From Xanthoparmelia taractica (Eukaryota > Ascomycota > Lecanoromycetes > Lecanorales > Parmeliaceae), in NCBI GenBank assembly GCA_033085395.1, contig JANQBS010000048.1, positions 158,959 through 222,958 on the forward strand: a stretch of DNA of 64,000 nucleotides, given 5' to 3'. The translations under genes were made by a program, and so were the position numbers. The notes below the pieces were generated by a model. The model was given only the letters and a program-made list of their open reading frames with translations, was not told the origin of the DNA and did not search any database. Of the stretch, positions 1 through 11,062 are shown piece after piece; within the stretch, counting starts at the first letter, position 1; each line of letters begins with the position of its first letter.

Positions 1-1353
1 AGTCCCGATGCCAAAAGTAGGATTGAAGCCAGCTTCTTCTGCAGCGTGCATGTACTCAAGACACCGCTCGATGTTCAACGAGTCCGAAAACACTATGGTC
101 TTCTTATCTGTAATACCCTCGCTGTCATAGAAATCACGCATCACCTTGATGAACTCTAGAGGATTCCCCGAGTCTTGGCGGACGCCCGTGAATGTCTGAG
201 CATAGGAGCGTGGAGGATCTACGTTTGTAACATGAAGTTGTGAGGACTGGTAGCCAGAAGACGTGGTGTCGACCACGGTATGAGTTGCGGACATAGCTGG
301 AAGCGGCGCTGACGGCAGCTGTGTATCGGTAGTATCCACTTCCGCTTGGGCTACCGTTGGTAGAGACTTTTTGAAAGCTTTGAGAAAGACGGGCGTGCCA
401 AAAGTGTCCGTCAATGCTATTCCCAGAACACCTTCGCCGAAACAGCCGACCCAGTATCTCAACGCTGTTTCATTTGCGTGCTCGTAGTCATTGGTGATGG
501 ATGCAATGCCCATGAACCACTCGTGAGCGACAGTGCCAACGGGTGGAACACCGTATTTCATGGCAAAATGAACATTGCTTGTTCCACTCAATTTGCCCTT
601 CCATTTTTGCTCCGAGGCAATACGGGCCGCCCTTGCCAAGCCTTGCATTACCAAATCGTGGGTGTGGTAGTCCCTTCTCCGTCGCGTGCCAAATTCCGAG
701 AACACGCATCCATGTTCCATCAGCTTTATGCCCTTAACGTACGCTTTCTCTTCTTGCCCTTCATGATTCCAGTCTTTGTCGCAGAAGCGAAAGTACGCTT
801 CACTCGTGAGAGCGAGTAGCGGAATCTCATACAGTATTGTGTGTAACCATAAGCCCCCAACGTCAAAATGTATATCTCCCAGATCCTTTGCGCTACCGGT
901 ATCATTGAGAGGATTGAACAAGACTTTGACTTGTACAGAAGGTCGTAAGCGAAAAGTGGTGAGGAAGCGTAGGTAGGAGTCACTGAAGTAGGTACAGGTA
1001 CTCCTAAGGTACTGCAGCTCTTCTGGAGAGAGCGCAATGTTTCCGAGTTCTGTCATAGCAGATCAGCAGGCTACCAGAATCTACCTTGTGAGCATGGTAT
1101 ACTATTGACCTGCTCCTCTATCCAATGATAAGCTTCCCTATTCAGTCGCATGTCCGGAGTCCGGTTGGTGAATGCGTAGGTAACATCTTCTTGACATCAG
1201 CAAGAGCTCCTGATTTCGTTACGCCAGGCACTCACGGACGTCAGGAAGGTACTTCAAGATGGCGCATTGCATGGTCAGCTTGTAGAGATCGGTATCGAGT
1301 AGAGAGAAGATTCCCTCTGGGAGCTCAGTGAGCGCTGCATGGTTGGAGCCCAT
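1..1353 (-). CDS. NPT1: Nicotinate phosphoribosyltransferase (partial, 3' end cut by window)
   Basis: Converts nicotinate and PRPP to nicotinate mononucleotide, the entry step of the NAD salvage (Preiss-Handler) pathway. Three exons are visible on the minus strand: 1353-1236, 1186-1103 and 1049 to the window edge, with GT..AG introns of 49 and 53 bp. Exon 1 gives LLDTDLYKLTMQCAILKYL, the family's hallmark N-terminus. Exon 2 gives VTYAFTNRTP, and exon 3 gives LGNIALSPEEL, then GTSNVHFAMKYG followed by VGTVAHEW, with the histidine the family autophosphorylates. FTGVRQDSGNP and IVFSDSLN follow near the left edge. The splice joints restore the conserved DVHVTY and EEQVNKLGN strings in frame. The ATG at 1353 is chosen because the conserved region begins about 20 residues later. 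The last ~100 residues lie outside the window. Confidence 0.93.
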
Positions 1354-2300
1354 AGCTGCTGCTCTTGAGTTGAATCAAAACGTGAAGAATTGGCCAAAGA
1401 AAGAGAACGACTTGTGTGACGAGATACTCGTACTACTAATACTTAAAGAGGGTGAGCGGTTTCATGACTATCATGATGCATCATGTTTGACGTGATGTTT
1501 TGGGGAAAGCCGCCAGTGTCAAATGCTACACGCTAAGATAAGATAACAACCAACTAAGCCAAAGTAGGTGTTTATATCTATGGATCCATCCGGTCTATCT
1601 TCATGTCAGTTGGAGGGAACGAGCTTTGTATATCCACTGAGATAGTAGCAACTGTGAATTTCCTCGCCTTTTCACCAACTGCCCCTTGATCGTAGAGCGT
1701 GGGTGTCGTATTGACTGTTCCCGCTTGGGGCTCCTCCAAAATTTCCATTGAAGAGGTATACAAATCTCTCATTATCCTCATGCTTTTCCATGGTTCACCT
1801 ACCTGCCCAGACTGTCGCAGCAAGTCTCAACCCTTGGTAGGCCGACTGTCAAATGAGCTTTTACTTGGCTGAGATAAGGCGACCCTTCTTCTTAAGAGCA
1901 TGGTTTTTAAGGACGCTCATGCTGGGCCTTGACCACGGACCAAGCCTCCTCCAAGCTTCCCCAAACCATGCTTCAATACCGTATTCTTCTCATTTGGCGC
2001 TGAAAATATTTGCGCTCAGGGATTTCTCTTTCAGCCTCAAATTGTCTCTCGTCTAAAATATTGCATTTTTCTGCTCTTGCTTTGTGAGGCAATTGAATGT
2101 AAGGATTTTTCAAGTGCTCTGCTTGCTTATATATACATATATATACTGCGCTTAATATCTCTTTTTCCTCTTCAGCTCCCTTTCTCTCTCTCTCTCAGAC
2201 AAATACACGCACACACAAACACACACACACCAAACTCATTCTCTACGATCCTCTACCCATATCCAGTCTTTGACCCCCGATACAACCTCACGAAATCGCC
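1354..2300. other. Intergenic, divergent promoters with pyrimidine/AC tracts
   Basis: About 950 bp between NPT1 (minus) and the proline-rich secreted protein (plus). No convincing gene is seen. An 81-codon open frame at 1578-1823 minus has no recognisable motif. Near the plus-strand gene there is a TATATATACATATATATAC stretch at about 2130-2150, then a CT-rich tract and a CA-repeat tract (2160-2230), typical of fungal core promoter and 5' leader sequence. Confidence 0.5.
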
Positions 2301-3968
2301 ATGAAGTTTTTCACCCTCTCTCCAATTGTTGCGCTCCTCATCTCAGAAGCTATCGCCCTTCCTGCTCGTATTCCAACATCATCTCATGTTCCGGTCTCAA
2401 ACGATCCCTCGCCTCCAAGGCCTTTTCCCAAGTACTCGTTGGACCGCGGAAACCCCTTGGAGGAAAGAGACCCACTATCGCGCTTCCCAACCGATGGAGA
2501 GAAAGAAGCCGCTGATCCCTCACCACCTAGACCTTTTCCCGCTGGTCGCATCGTGGAAGTGAAGGATCCATCACCACCAAGCCTCTTTCCCACGTACCCT
2601 TTGATAGAGGGAAACCCACTGGAGGAGAGAGTCCCTTTGGCCCTGTCAAGATTCCCAACGGATGGAGAAGACGAAGCTCACGACCCTTCCCCTCCTCGAC
2701 CTTTCCCCGCCGGTCGTATCGTCGAAGTGGAGAAGGCTTCACCACCACCAGAACAAAGAGAGCCTTCAGAACCACACAAGCTGGTCGAAACGATCACGGC
2801 AGTCATTGATACAGCGTCTCCAAGTCCCTCTCCCGGATACTCGCTCGACGGAGGAAACCTACTGGAAGAGAGGGACCCACTGTCACGCTTCCCCACCGAT
2901 AATGAAAAAGAAGCCGCTGACCCTTCACCACCTCGCCCGTTCCCCCTTGGCCGCCTCGGAGACGACAAGAACCCTCCACGCAGCGAAATCATCGAGCCCC
3001 GCATCCCATCACGTCTCCTACGCACCACAGAGGGCTCCCAGGCCGAAGCCAACGACCCCTCACCACCTAGGCCATTCCCTGCAGGCCGTCTTGTAGAGGC
3101 GAATGACTCGTCACCAAGCCGCACACTCGAACCTCGCACCCCATCACCTCTCCTCCGCACCACCGAAGGTTCCGAAGCCGAAGCCAATGACCCCTCGCCA
3201 CCAAGACCTTTCCCTGCCGGCCACCCTGCGGACATTGAGCCCCGAGCCGAAGATCTTCCTGCCCATCGCGGACACGGAGGCTACTTTCCGCCGTCGAACC
3301 CACCCGCCTCGGAACCCACCGCCCCAGCCATGGACGCCGACTTTGAAAACGCCGACTTGGTCAAACGCCGATGCCCCGTCATGGTGAAATGCCCTGGATC
3401 CTCTTTGCCCCCCTTTGCAGATGCCGTCTTTGACATCGACGTCCGCCCATCCACCACCTCCGCCTCAACCGCAATCGCAACCATACTCGACGATGGTATC
3501 GCACACCGCTACCTCATGCCTCCCCACATCCCCATACCCACGCGCCCACTCCACACAAACATCCCCACCGCCCACCACCGCATCCCCTTCGCCACGGCCT
3601 TTGCCCCTCCTCGTCCAACCTCCACCTCCACATCCACCTCCACATCCACCTCCACATCCACCTCCACATCCACCTCATCCACCACCATAACCGCAACCAT
3701 CACCACCACGCCCCCGCCCTCCTGCACAACAACCCTCACATCAATCCACTACCACCACCTCCACAACGTCAGCGCCGCCCTCACCGTCCACAACGCCACC
3801 GCCACCTTCACCCGCTCCGTCGACTGCGGCGGCTGCGCCCTCACGGTCACGACGCTCGATGTCGGCAATAACGGGCCGCAGGTGTCGGGGTCGAGATCTA
3901 CGGTTACGGTCGAGAGGACTAGGATGGTGGTTGCGCCGGTTTGTAGTGGTGCGTCGGAGGTTGTGTGA
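2301..3968 (+). CDS. Secreted proline-rich repeat protein, unknown function
   Basis: A single-exon 555-residue protein. Residues 1-20 (MKFFTLSPIVALLISEAIAL) form a signal peptide. Residues 35-310 hold seven copies of a DPSPP unit (about 35, 72, 89, 128, 207, 252, 297), most as DPSPPRPFPAGR. They alternate with NPLEERDPLSRFPTDGE-type spacers, so an older, longer repeat (~75 residues) can still be traced. Residues 355-357 contain a Kex2-like KRR before RCPVMVKC. Residues 440-459 are a pure Ser-Thr repeat encoded by a TCCACA/TCCACC microsatellite. The last ~80 residues hold a DCGGCALTV block and a final PVC, a cysteine pattern I associate with fungal secreted proteins. No C-terminal GPI-type hydrophobic tail is present. 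Probably cell-wall or extracellular. Function not assigned. Confidence 0.75.
   Translation: MKFFTLSPIVALLISEAIALPARIPTSSHVPVSNDPSPPRPFPKYSLDRGNPLEERDPLSRFPTDGEKEAADPSPPRPFPAGRIVEVKDPSPPSLFPTYPLIEGNPLEERVPLALSRFPTDGEDEAHDPSPPRPFPAGRIVEVEKASPPPEQREPSEPHKLVETITAVIDTASPSPSPGYSLDGGNLLEERDPLSRFPTDNEKEAADPSPPRPFPLGRLGDDKNPPRSEIIEPRIPSRLLRTTEGSQAEANDPSPPRPFPAGRLVEANDSSPSRTLEPRTPSPLLRTTEGSEAEANDPSPPRPFPAGHPADIEPRAEDLPAHRGHGGYFPPSNPPASEPTAPAMDADFENADLVKRRCPVMVKCPGSSLPPFADAVFDIDVRPSTTSASTAIATILDDGIAHRYLMPPHIPIPTRPLHTNIPTAHHRIPFATAFAPPRPTSTSTSTSTSTSTSTSTSTSSTTITATITTTPPPSCTTTLTSIHYHHLHNVSAALTVHNATATFTRSVDCGGCALTVTTLDVGNNGPQVSGSRSTVTVERTRMVVAPVCSGASEVV
3616..3680 (+). repeat. Coding microsatellite (ACATCCACCTCC)n
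   Basis: Tandem TCCACC/TCCACA units inside the secreted proline-rich gene encode an uninterrupted Ser-Thr dipeptide run. The copy number is likely to vary between strains. Confidence 0.85.
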
Positions 3969-4579
3969 GTGTGGGATACTTTGTCTTTTGGGGAGGAGGA
4001 GGAAGGGGAGAAGCTGTGGGGGGGGGGGGAACCTCTGGGTTCCATCTCGAGGCTTTGATTATGACTTGAGTGTCGCGAGTACATTGCCTCTCCTGGCCAG
4101 GGCATGCTCCAGGTCCTTTTGGTACGAGTGTGTGTTTCGGTGCATCATGCGATGCAAAGCATCGTATGATCACATCTGGTGCGATCATCATGTAACGAGT
4201 TCCTTTTGTTCTTTCCTTTTTCCTTCGTCAGATAGATGGATAGATAGTTTTTCCACCGATGAGAGACATGAAATCATTTCCCTCTTGAAGGGATACTGAT
4301 GATGAATTACACCCTCGTCCATGCCATCATCATTCATACCAACATCATCCATAATACCATCTTCCATATCATCATCATCATCATCCATACTATCCTCGCT
4401 CATACCATCATCGCTTGTCTTCGATGCGTTACGAGATCCCCAAACAATGAATTATGCCCTCGATCATACCATCATTAGCCATATCATCATCGTTCATAAC
4501 ATGATCTCCTGTCCGTGACGCCTCACGTCTCCATTTCCCAGTGCTGTGCAATACCTGCTCGCCGTACCGTAATCTTTCC
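3969..4579. other. Intergenic with degenerate ATC-rich simple repeat
   Basis: Space between two convergent genes. It contains a run of ten G at about 4020-4029 and, from 4300 to 4500, an imperfect CATCATC/CATACCATC simple-sequence array. No gene seen. Confidence 0.6.
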
Positions 4580-6606
4580 TCACAGTCCATCCGCCATCCT
4601 TAACGCCCTAACCACCTGCTCAAAGAAGACCTTTGCGATTATCGGCGGCACGGCGTTCCCAATCTGTTTGCGCTCTCCCCTCCCAAAGCGATGTTCGAGC
4701 GGGAAACCCTGCAGACACGCCAGTTCCCGCACGGTGAAACAACGCGTGCCCGACGGGTGGTAGTTGATGCTGCCGCTGCAGGTGATTGTGTTCCTGAGCG
4801 GCCGGTTGCTGGAGAAGGCAGGTTTTCTCAACCTGGCCATCAGGTGCGGGCTGTGGTTTGGGAAGTTGCGGGGGATGCGGCCGATTGCGTCGTTCACGGT
4901 GTTGTATTTGGGAAGGTTAGGGAAGAGGTGGAGGTCTTCTTGTCTGCAGTGTGTAGGCTTGGGAAAGTCAGGGAGTGTTTCGCCTGGGCTGGAATATCTT
5001 GCAGTCAGTAACAGGACCATGGAAGTTGTGGAAATAGTGGAGGTTACCAGGACGCAAAGAGGAAAAGTCTTTTTCTAGGCTGTGGTAGGCCAAAGTCCTG
5101 CAGGTTGAAGACCTTCCATCGGACACTGAAGCCAAATTTTGTCAAGCTTTGGATCATAGCGTTAAACCATGGCAGATGATCCCCAGTGCGAGTCAGGCCG
5201 AAAGTTTCCTCTAGGGTTACGATCCGCGGTCTCGTCTTCTTGAGTAGTTCGTCTATGGCAAGAAAGCTAGCCTCGTTGCTCTCATCGTTCGGTCCGACGC
5301 GAGTTTTTGCAGGCGAGAATGTCTGACATGGTGGCGATAAGTGGAGAACATCGACTTTATAATCCTCGTTGAGGGCGGTGATGAAGTCATTGACTGCGAT
5401 CCCCTCGCAGCGGGCATAAGGAAAGTTCGCATGGTATGTAGCAATTGCACGAGAGTCTTGATCGAAACCCCACGCAACGCGGAGACCTGCACCATGAGCT
5501 CCTCGTGAAGCTCCACCACAGCCACAAAATGCATCTCCAAATGTATATGTCTGTCGTCGCCCCCCACGCCTAGGCATATCAATCGGGCGATAGTGAAATC
5601 CCAGGGGATCGATGAAACGACATCTCATCCGCTCCTTGCGATCGAAGGCTTCTTCTATATCAAGCCATCCTGGAGAATCTCCTCCTTTGGTCGTAGGCCC
5701 TCGATAATCATATCTTAACTGGTCTTGTAGAACAGAACATCCATCATCTGACTCGTCATCCGTAATCCTCCTCAGGAAACCCTCATTCTTGCTGACCATC
5801 AAGTATATCCATCGACAGACTAGTCGACTGTGATTGACGATGTAGTCCTTGCCTAATCTGATGCTTTCTGGATCCGTTGTACGATAGCTTAGAGCGGGAA
5901 ACTGCTGATTTGTTCTGACGAGATCCCTAATCTTGACGACTGCAGCAAGTTTGATAACTTCAATACTCTGATCAAGCATATCGCGACGGTCAGTTTTGTC
6001 GAGCTTTAGAATCAACGCGACCTCGTTCCGATTGCGCTCCAGCAGACCATTCAGTGTTAGAGCTCGCTGAAGTCGAAAGCCTTTCAAGAAGATCTCACCC
6101 GTCCTAGGGTCTTCCACTATGGCTTTGATTCTTAGGAAAGTCCCGTCTACCATCTCAACGGTCTTGCCGGGTTTCAAGGTCCGTCCGTTGTAACTATAAG
6201 TCTGTAGTACTTTATGGCTATTGTCTCGAAAGCTCTCGATTATAATCCGACCCGAACGCCAGTATTGCTTGATGGAAATCACACGAAGGAAATTTCCTTC
6301 TTGATCTTGAAAGCTTCTACCCATTTGGAAAGTACGGCCATTCTGCGTGTGAGTCTGAAACTCTCGGAAGCTGGTAGCTGGAGCTCTGACTTGACGTCGC
6401 CTTCGACCAGCCTCAAACGAAAAGGGTGTAGTTCGTTCAACGATCTCGTCCCCCAGAAGTGTACCGTCGCTTTCGTCGTCATCATCGCTATCTATGTGTA
6501 TGATGTTTCGGTTTGAGGTAAATGCACCGGCATCATCCATGTTCATATCCATATCTGAGGTGGCAATTCCAGTTGGAGGGTCAGCGTCCTCCATATACGC
6601 ATCCAT
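4580..6606 (-). CDS. rid: RID/Masc1-type DNA (cytosine-5) methyltransferase
   Basis: Putative cytosine methyltransferase of the fungus-specific RID/Masc1 group, the family needed for repeat-induced point mutation in Neurospora and premeiotic methylation in Ascobolus. Two exons, 6606-5048 and 4988-4580, with a 59-bp intron. The joint restores the string FASCPGETLPDF, giving 654 residues. An acidic N-terminus leads into a BAH-like segment at about 120-185 (GRTLKPGKTVEMVDGTF). Catalytic motifs: I, FGDAFCGCGGASRGAHGAG at about 356; IV, SPPCQTFSPA with catalytic Cys427; VI as EETFGL in place of the usual ENV, as in RID proteins; VIII, LPQPRKRLFLF. The C-terminal part carries FTVRELACLQGFP and KQIGNAVPP. 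DIM-2 (the other fungal class) is less likely because of the EETFGL and FSPA strings. No broken motif is seen, so the enzyme looks functional. Confidence 0.87.
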
Positions 6607-6874
6607 GTCTCATGCGAAAGCGAGCATGGTGATAGATGAGGTGGTCGAGACAGTAGCGATGGTGAGTGTTAATGTTTTCAACGATGACTTGATGAGAGGA
6701 AGGTGAAAGATTGTGAATAGTAGACTCTTCGATCAAGAAGTGAGGTTTGGAAAATTGGAGCCTGACGTCAGATCTGGATAATGATACCACCATTCTTCAC
6801 CTCATTCGGTGTCAATTCTCAATCTGTGGACATGTAGTTCTATCTTATCGATCTGTAATCGTCCCTGCTAACGC

Positions 6875-8449
6875 TCAATCTCTTCTTCTGGATCTGCGAG
6901 ATGATCGCCTTCGCTCTGAGTGCTTGCTGTTGTTGTATATCCAAGACTTCTTGCCCTCAATCGGCTCAAGAAAGCCATCGACGTGAACGCCCCCCACTGT
7001 TACACTCTCAAACCTATTGCTAGGACTCTTATTTTCTCTGCATGTGTCGCTTTGGTTCTGTTCACGGAAGACAAGGGAAGGAGCATTTGGTAGATACAGC
7101 TGCTCCTCCCAAACCGTCCGACCTTCCGGAAGAGTTCTGAATTTGATACCCTCCTCAAGGAGAGTGGCACATCGAGCAGTAGCGCTTCCTACCACGTTCT
7201 GTTGCCACCCAATCATAGAAGCAATGCCCAGCACATCACTCCAATCTCGAAGACCTAAGCGCCCCTTACGATCACGGAATTGTTGACTCTGCGATCTGCG
7301 CGAGGAAAATCTGGCGCGGTGCACTTTGGGTTGCGAAGTCGACATCCTTCTGCTAGGATTGGAGTCATCGGAGCCGGAGCTAAGATGATCTGGCACGTCA
7401 TGACTTGGTTCTGCACCCTCATCGGCTTTGGATGCTTTCCGTTTCCTTTTCCTGGGCCTGCCTCTGAGTTTAGTTCGCTCGCTTGTTTGGCCAGGAGACT
7501 CGGTGCCAGAGTCTTCAACAAGCAGATAGGCACTCCTAGCATGGTGGAGTCCTAAAAGTAGATCATCTAGTCTGGTCATCATGTGCTGTACTGTAACCTG
7601 TAAAATCTCGCTGGCGCGTTGGTCGTCAGCCATGACGATAGGTTTCTGGCCAAGAATCTCATCATCTTGTATATCATAAGAATTCCCGGGGGGATCTCTT
7701 CCTAAGCCTTGAGATTGCTGTCCTCTAGGTATAGTAGTTAGCGCTGCTTGCGGCGAACTCTTCCGCTGTCGATCCTGAAACCGCTCTTTAGCTTTCCGTA
7801 AGACTTGAGCAACAAGCATCTCCTGTAGATGCTGGCTAGGTCTTCTTGGGCTCGAGTGGGACAGCTCACTGAGCTTGGTGCCTTCCTCCCAACGCGCTTC
7901 TTCATGCTCTCGGGGAACAATGCTAGGCGGTAAAGGCCAGGCTGCCCAGATCTTGGGCGGGACCCATTCCGAGCCTTCGTTCGCTTCTCCTGGTCTTTCT
8001 GAGGTTTGGATTGGCTGACCTGGATCTCGAATGCGGTTTCTCTGTCTTAGCTTGAAGGAATTGTACAGATGGACGCTAAGATTCTTCGCCCGTAGTTGAT
8101 TAAGACTGGTTGCTAGGTCTCTCTCGGCAGCAGTCCAGTTCCGCCAAGTGGAGGGTGGTCCATGGAATTTATTTGGCCGGGATGGCGAATTTGTCGAGTC
8201 GTGCGACTCTCCGTTCAGCTCTTTTTCTGCACTGAAATTTTTGGTTGCATGATCATCGACAAGACTAAGTTTTCTACGGGATGATGGTAGGCCAGATGCG
8301 TCAGACATGTGCTCAGATCCTGACTCCAAGTCTAGATCTTCCCCTGCAGCATGATATTCAGCCGGTTGCTGCGCTGATTGCAACGGTGGAGAGGATGGAA
8401 CTTGCGTATCCTCAGCCTCGGGAGACGACATGCCCGCAACCTCTAGCAT
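6875..8449 (-). CDS. RRN9: RNA polymerase I-specific transcription initiation factor Rrn9-like
   Basis: A single-exon protein of 524 residues, or 518 if the second ATG (MSSPEAED) is used. Near residue 100 is WTAAERDLATSLNQLRAKN followed by LSVHLYNSFKLRQR, the Rrn9-domain signature of the upstream activation factor that recruits RNA polymerase I to rDNA promoters. The rest is charged and low-complexity, with a basic patch LRGRPRKRKRK (nuclear targeting). A conserved C-terminal block contains LGLRDWSDVLGIASMIGW, FRTLPEGRTVW and GGVHVDGFLEPI. The terminal SERRRSSRRSRRRD is very basic. The gene lies 268 bp upstream of the methyltransferase start on the same strand. The family call rests on the N-terminal motif plus the C-terminal block; the rest is too variable to help. 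Confidence 0.75.
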   Translation of the reverse strand: MLEVAGMSSPEAEDTQVPSSPPLQSAQQPAEYHAAGEDLDLESGSEHMSDASGLPSSRRKLSLVDDHATKNFSAEKELNGESHDSTNSPSRPNKFHGPPSTWRNWTAAERDLATSLNQLRAKNLSVHLYNSFKLRQRNRIRDPGQPIQTSERPGEANEGSEWVPPKIWAAWPLPPSIVPREHEEARWEEGTKLSELSHSSPRRPSQHLQEMLVAQVLRKAKERFQDRQRKSSPQAALTTIPRGQQSQGLGRDPPGNSYDIQDDEILGQKPIVMADDQRASEILQVTVQHMMTRLDDLLLGLHHARSAYLLVEDSGTESPGQTSERTKLRGRPRKRKRKASKADEGAEPSHDVPDHLSSGSDDSNPSRRMSTSQPKVHRARFSSRRSQSQQFRDRKGRLGLRDWSDVLGIASMIGWQQNVVGSATARCATLLEEGIKFRTLPEGRTVWEEQLYLPNAPSLVFREQNQSDTCRENKSPSNRFESVTVGGVHVDGFLEPIEGKKSWIYNNSKHSERRRSSRRSRRRD

Positions 8450-8848
8450 GGTCGAACTAGCGTATAATCATTCTCTACGGCGTTCTGCCACCATTGATGC
8501 TGCGGGAAATGATTGTTTTTTGGGTAAATGTCGCCGTTCGATTTATGTGGTTGCGTGGCAAAGTTTACTAACTCAAGAAGTGTTGTCTGCTCGAGTCTCC
8601 TTACCCTGGTATACAGAAAAACTCAATCAAAAGGCTACAGTTGAACAACGCTCAAATCTTAGGAAGTTGTAATGCCATGACACGCAAGCACTGATAGTTG
8701 CGCGAATTACGTGGTCCTTCGGACACACAAGGTGTCAAAGATTACACTGAGCTCCTGCACGGGACATCTTGGCTTTGCTTACAAGACAGAATTAAGTACG
8801 TATATAACTACATCATAAGAGCTAACACGCTGCTTATTGTGCCCTCGC
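8450..8848. other. Intergenic, nothing recognised
   Basis: About 400 bp between the 5' end of the Rrn9-like gene and the 3' end of SAC1. No coding or RNA feature recognised. The 5' leader and promoter of the Rrn9-like gene must lie here. Confidence 0.5.
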
Positions 8849-11062
8849 TTATTGTATCCTCTTCTTGCCTTCCTCAAGATGGCCCAATCGAACATTGCTT
8901 GCGCCACGTTCGCGAGGCACAAACTTCCCTATCACTCTGTCTTTCACAACGCTATCCATAGTCTCTTGATAGCCTTCTTGAGCCCAACGAGGTGTGTTGA
9001 GCTTTGGCCAATTGACCTGACACGATGCCGAGTCAGTAGATTTCTGGGTTTAGGTATTCGGCTACTCACGTAAAGCATGCCGTGGGTCCAAATGAAGTGC
9101 CCACACCAACTACCAATGACCATCCACAACAGCGTAAACACACGTAACGGCCAAACAGTCGTTTCGGGTTGGGTTCTTGTCAGGGAGGTAATCATGACCA
9201 GGAAGAAGCTAGCAGCGAGCAGATATGGTATGGCTTGGATCAAGATTGGTCTTCGATCTTTGAAGACGAGGTTGTTATCAGTGATAGAGGTCGAAGGCAA
9301 ATAGGCGCCTAGAAAAAGATCGAAAGCATCCTGCCGTGGCCCGTCTCCGAAGTTGTTCTTGACATATCGAGTGATGGAATTTCTTAAATCTTGGGCCATC
9401 CCAGCTTTTGTCCTCTCGCCAGTGCGAGTGAAGTCTGTCTTTAGAGCCCCAGTCCCGGAGTATGATTTTGACACAACATCAGCGTTATCTGCCCAGATGT
9501 TTCGAAACAAGCTCTGGAACGCTCTGTCGTCATCAGCCGATTCCCCAGGCTTCAACGCGCCAATGTCAGTCAACTGCCGAGTCAAGGCCCAGCGACCGAG
9601 CATTGTCTGGACGACGTTTGTCCGGTCTAAACAGTCCATGCAATTCGTCCGGACTACAACTGTCTGCTGGTTACGCACTTCCAAACGGCCTTGTGCATCC
9701 GCAGGCATGTCCATACCACGAAAATATTGGCCTTTTATAAGATCCTGCTTCAATTGATCAAGGAGTAGTTGAGCGCGATGCCACTTCAGTCCTTTGGTCT
9801 CGTTGTGGAAGTCAAAGTAAATATAGTGCAGTCGATCGTACTTCTGATTTTCCCGGCTGGCCTCCACAGTATGAATCTTTTCCTCCGTAACATAGTCCGC
9901 CTGTGTTACTTCATCGGGAGAGGAGACCAGAATCCGCACCATCTGTTCGTAGGCTTTCTTGACTCGATCTTCGCGACCCTTTTGGTTGACAAGGTTGACG
10001 AGATAGTTATCGCCATACAGGTTGATTTGCTCATCAAAGTGCTTTCGTGCAGCCTCCACTGCTGTCTCCACTCCGCGTATTTGAAGATTCGGGACGTACT
10101 TCAACGAGTTGACCTCCATCCAGTAGACGGGTACGCTTCCCCTTGTCTGGACATACGACATGATCTGTGTGTCGTAGCCTTCCGCTCGTCCGACTTTGCC
10201 GTTCTGCATCCCTCCACCACCAGCGAAGCCTCCTAAATCTCCAGTCTCGTCGTTCAAGATAACAATCTGCTCCGTTTCATTAAAATTTGCAACGTGTCCT
10301 TGCTCGTCAATGCCACGAGTGAGATAGCGAGTCCCGGCTCTATGTCTGGACCTTCTGGTGATCAGAGTGAATGTCAACGGGATTGCCTTGACGCGGGTTT
10401 GTGCGATTCTCAGCATTCCGTACATGACAGGCAAGATGAAAGGATCGGCTCCAGTCTGCTGTCCGCCCCGGAGTCCGGAGCCACTTCCTGCGCCATTTGC
10501 AAAGTCTATGAAGTCTGACTGAATGAATCTGTTCCAGAAGAAGCGGTCGTCTGCTCTTTTCCACAGGGGCTGTGAGGGATCTGATCGAGCTTGACGTTGA
10601 AAGCTGTTCGTGATGTCAAAGGAGTATGAAAAGTACATAGGTCCAGATTTCAACAGAGTTTTGAGTAGGCTGATGTAGGTGTCTTCATCTGGGTCGTGGA
10701 GTGCACGCTCGCGCAGAGGAAGGAATTCCGTGGAGATGACTTTATAGACCATGTGCCCTTTCAGGCGGCCCATAGGCTGTGCTTTCGTTATTACTATTAT
10801 ATACCTATCTTTTACTCAATCAGCATCGTCTTTGCCTCAACAGTAAGACGTATTCACCTAATCTTAGCTTGATCATGCCAAGTATGCCCGCAATACTCGA
10901 CACTCTTTTAGCACCCAATAACGAGCCATCATTCAGCCGTAAGTCTCCAGAAGGGCGTTCAACTACCAGCGTCTGGGCCGAAGGCGAAGAAGGAGACGTG
11001 AAGGCATAATGTGAGGATGAGGCATGTACATTGATGTCTCTAAAAGGTACTAGGCTGCGCAT
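8849..11062 (-). CDS. SAC1: Phosphoinositide phosphatase Sac1
   Basis: ER/Golgi membrane phosphatase acting mainly on PI4P. Three exons: 11062-10858, 10808-9070 and 9016-8849, with introns of 49 and 53 bp. Total 2112 nt, 703 residues. Exon 1 supplies the conserved N-terminus FRDINVHASSSHYAFTSP and exon 3 the C-terminal cytosolic tail beginning YVNWPKLNTPRW. A frame ending at 8944 reads through the last intron and would give a wrong tail. The SAC catalytic loop is NCMDCLDRTN, with the CX5R nucleophile Cys458 and Arg464. Two C-terminal hydrophobic segments (IQAIPYLLAASFFLVMITSL and LLWMVIGSWCGHFIW) are the membrane anchor. The ATG at 11062 is preferred over an upstream in-frame one because the conserved region begins six residues later. 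Divergent from the Rab5 gene. Confidence 0.95.

Noticed and set aside
2678..3235. 185-codon antisense frame under the proline-rich gene
   Set aside because: Shadow of the sense repeats. Its Gly/Arg-rich pattern is simply the complement of the Pro-rich repeat.
2301..3968. Fungal RiPP (dikaritin-type) precursor
   Set aside because: Repeat units are not separated by Lys-Arg sites and no tyrosinase or UstYa-type gene is nearby.
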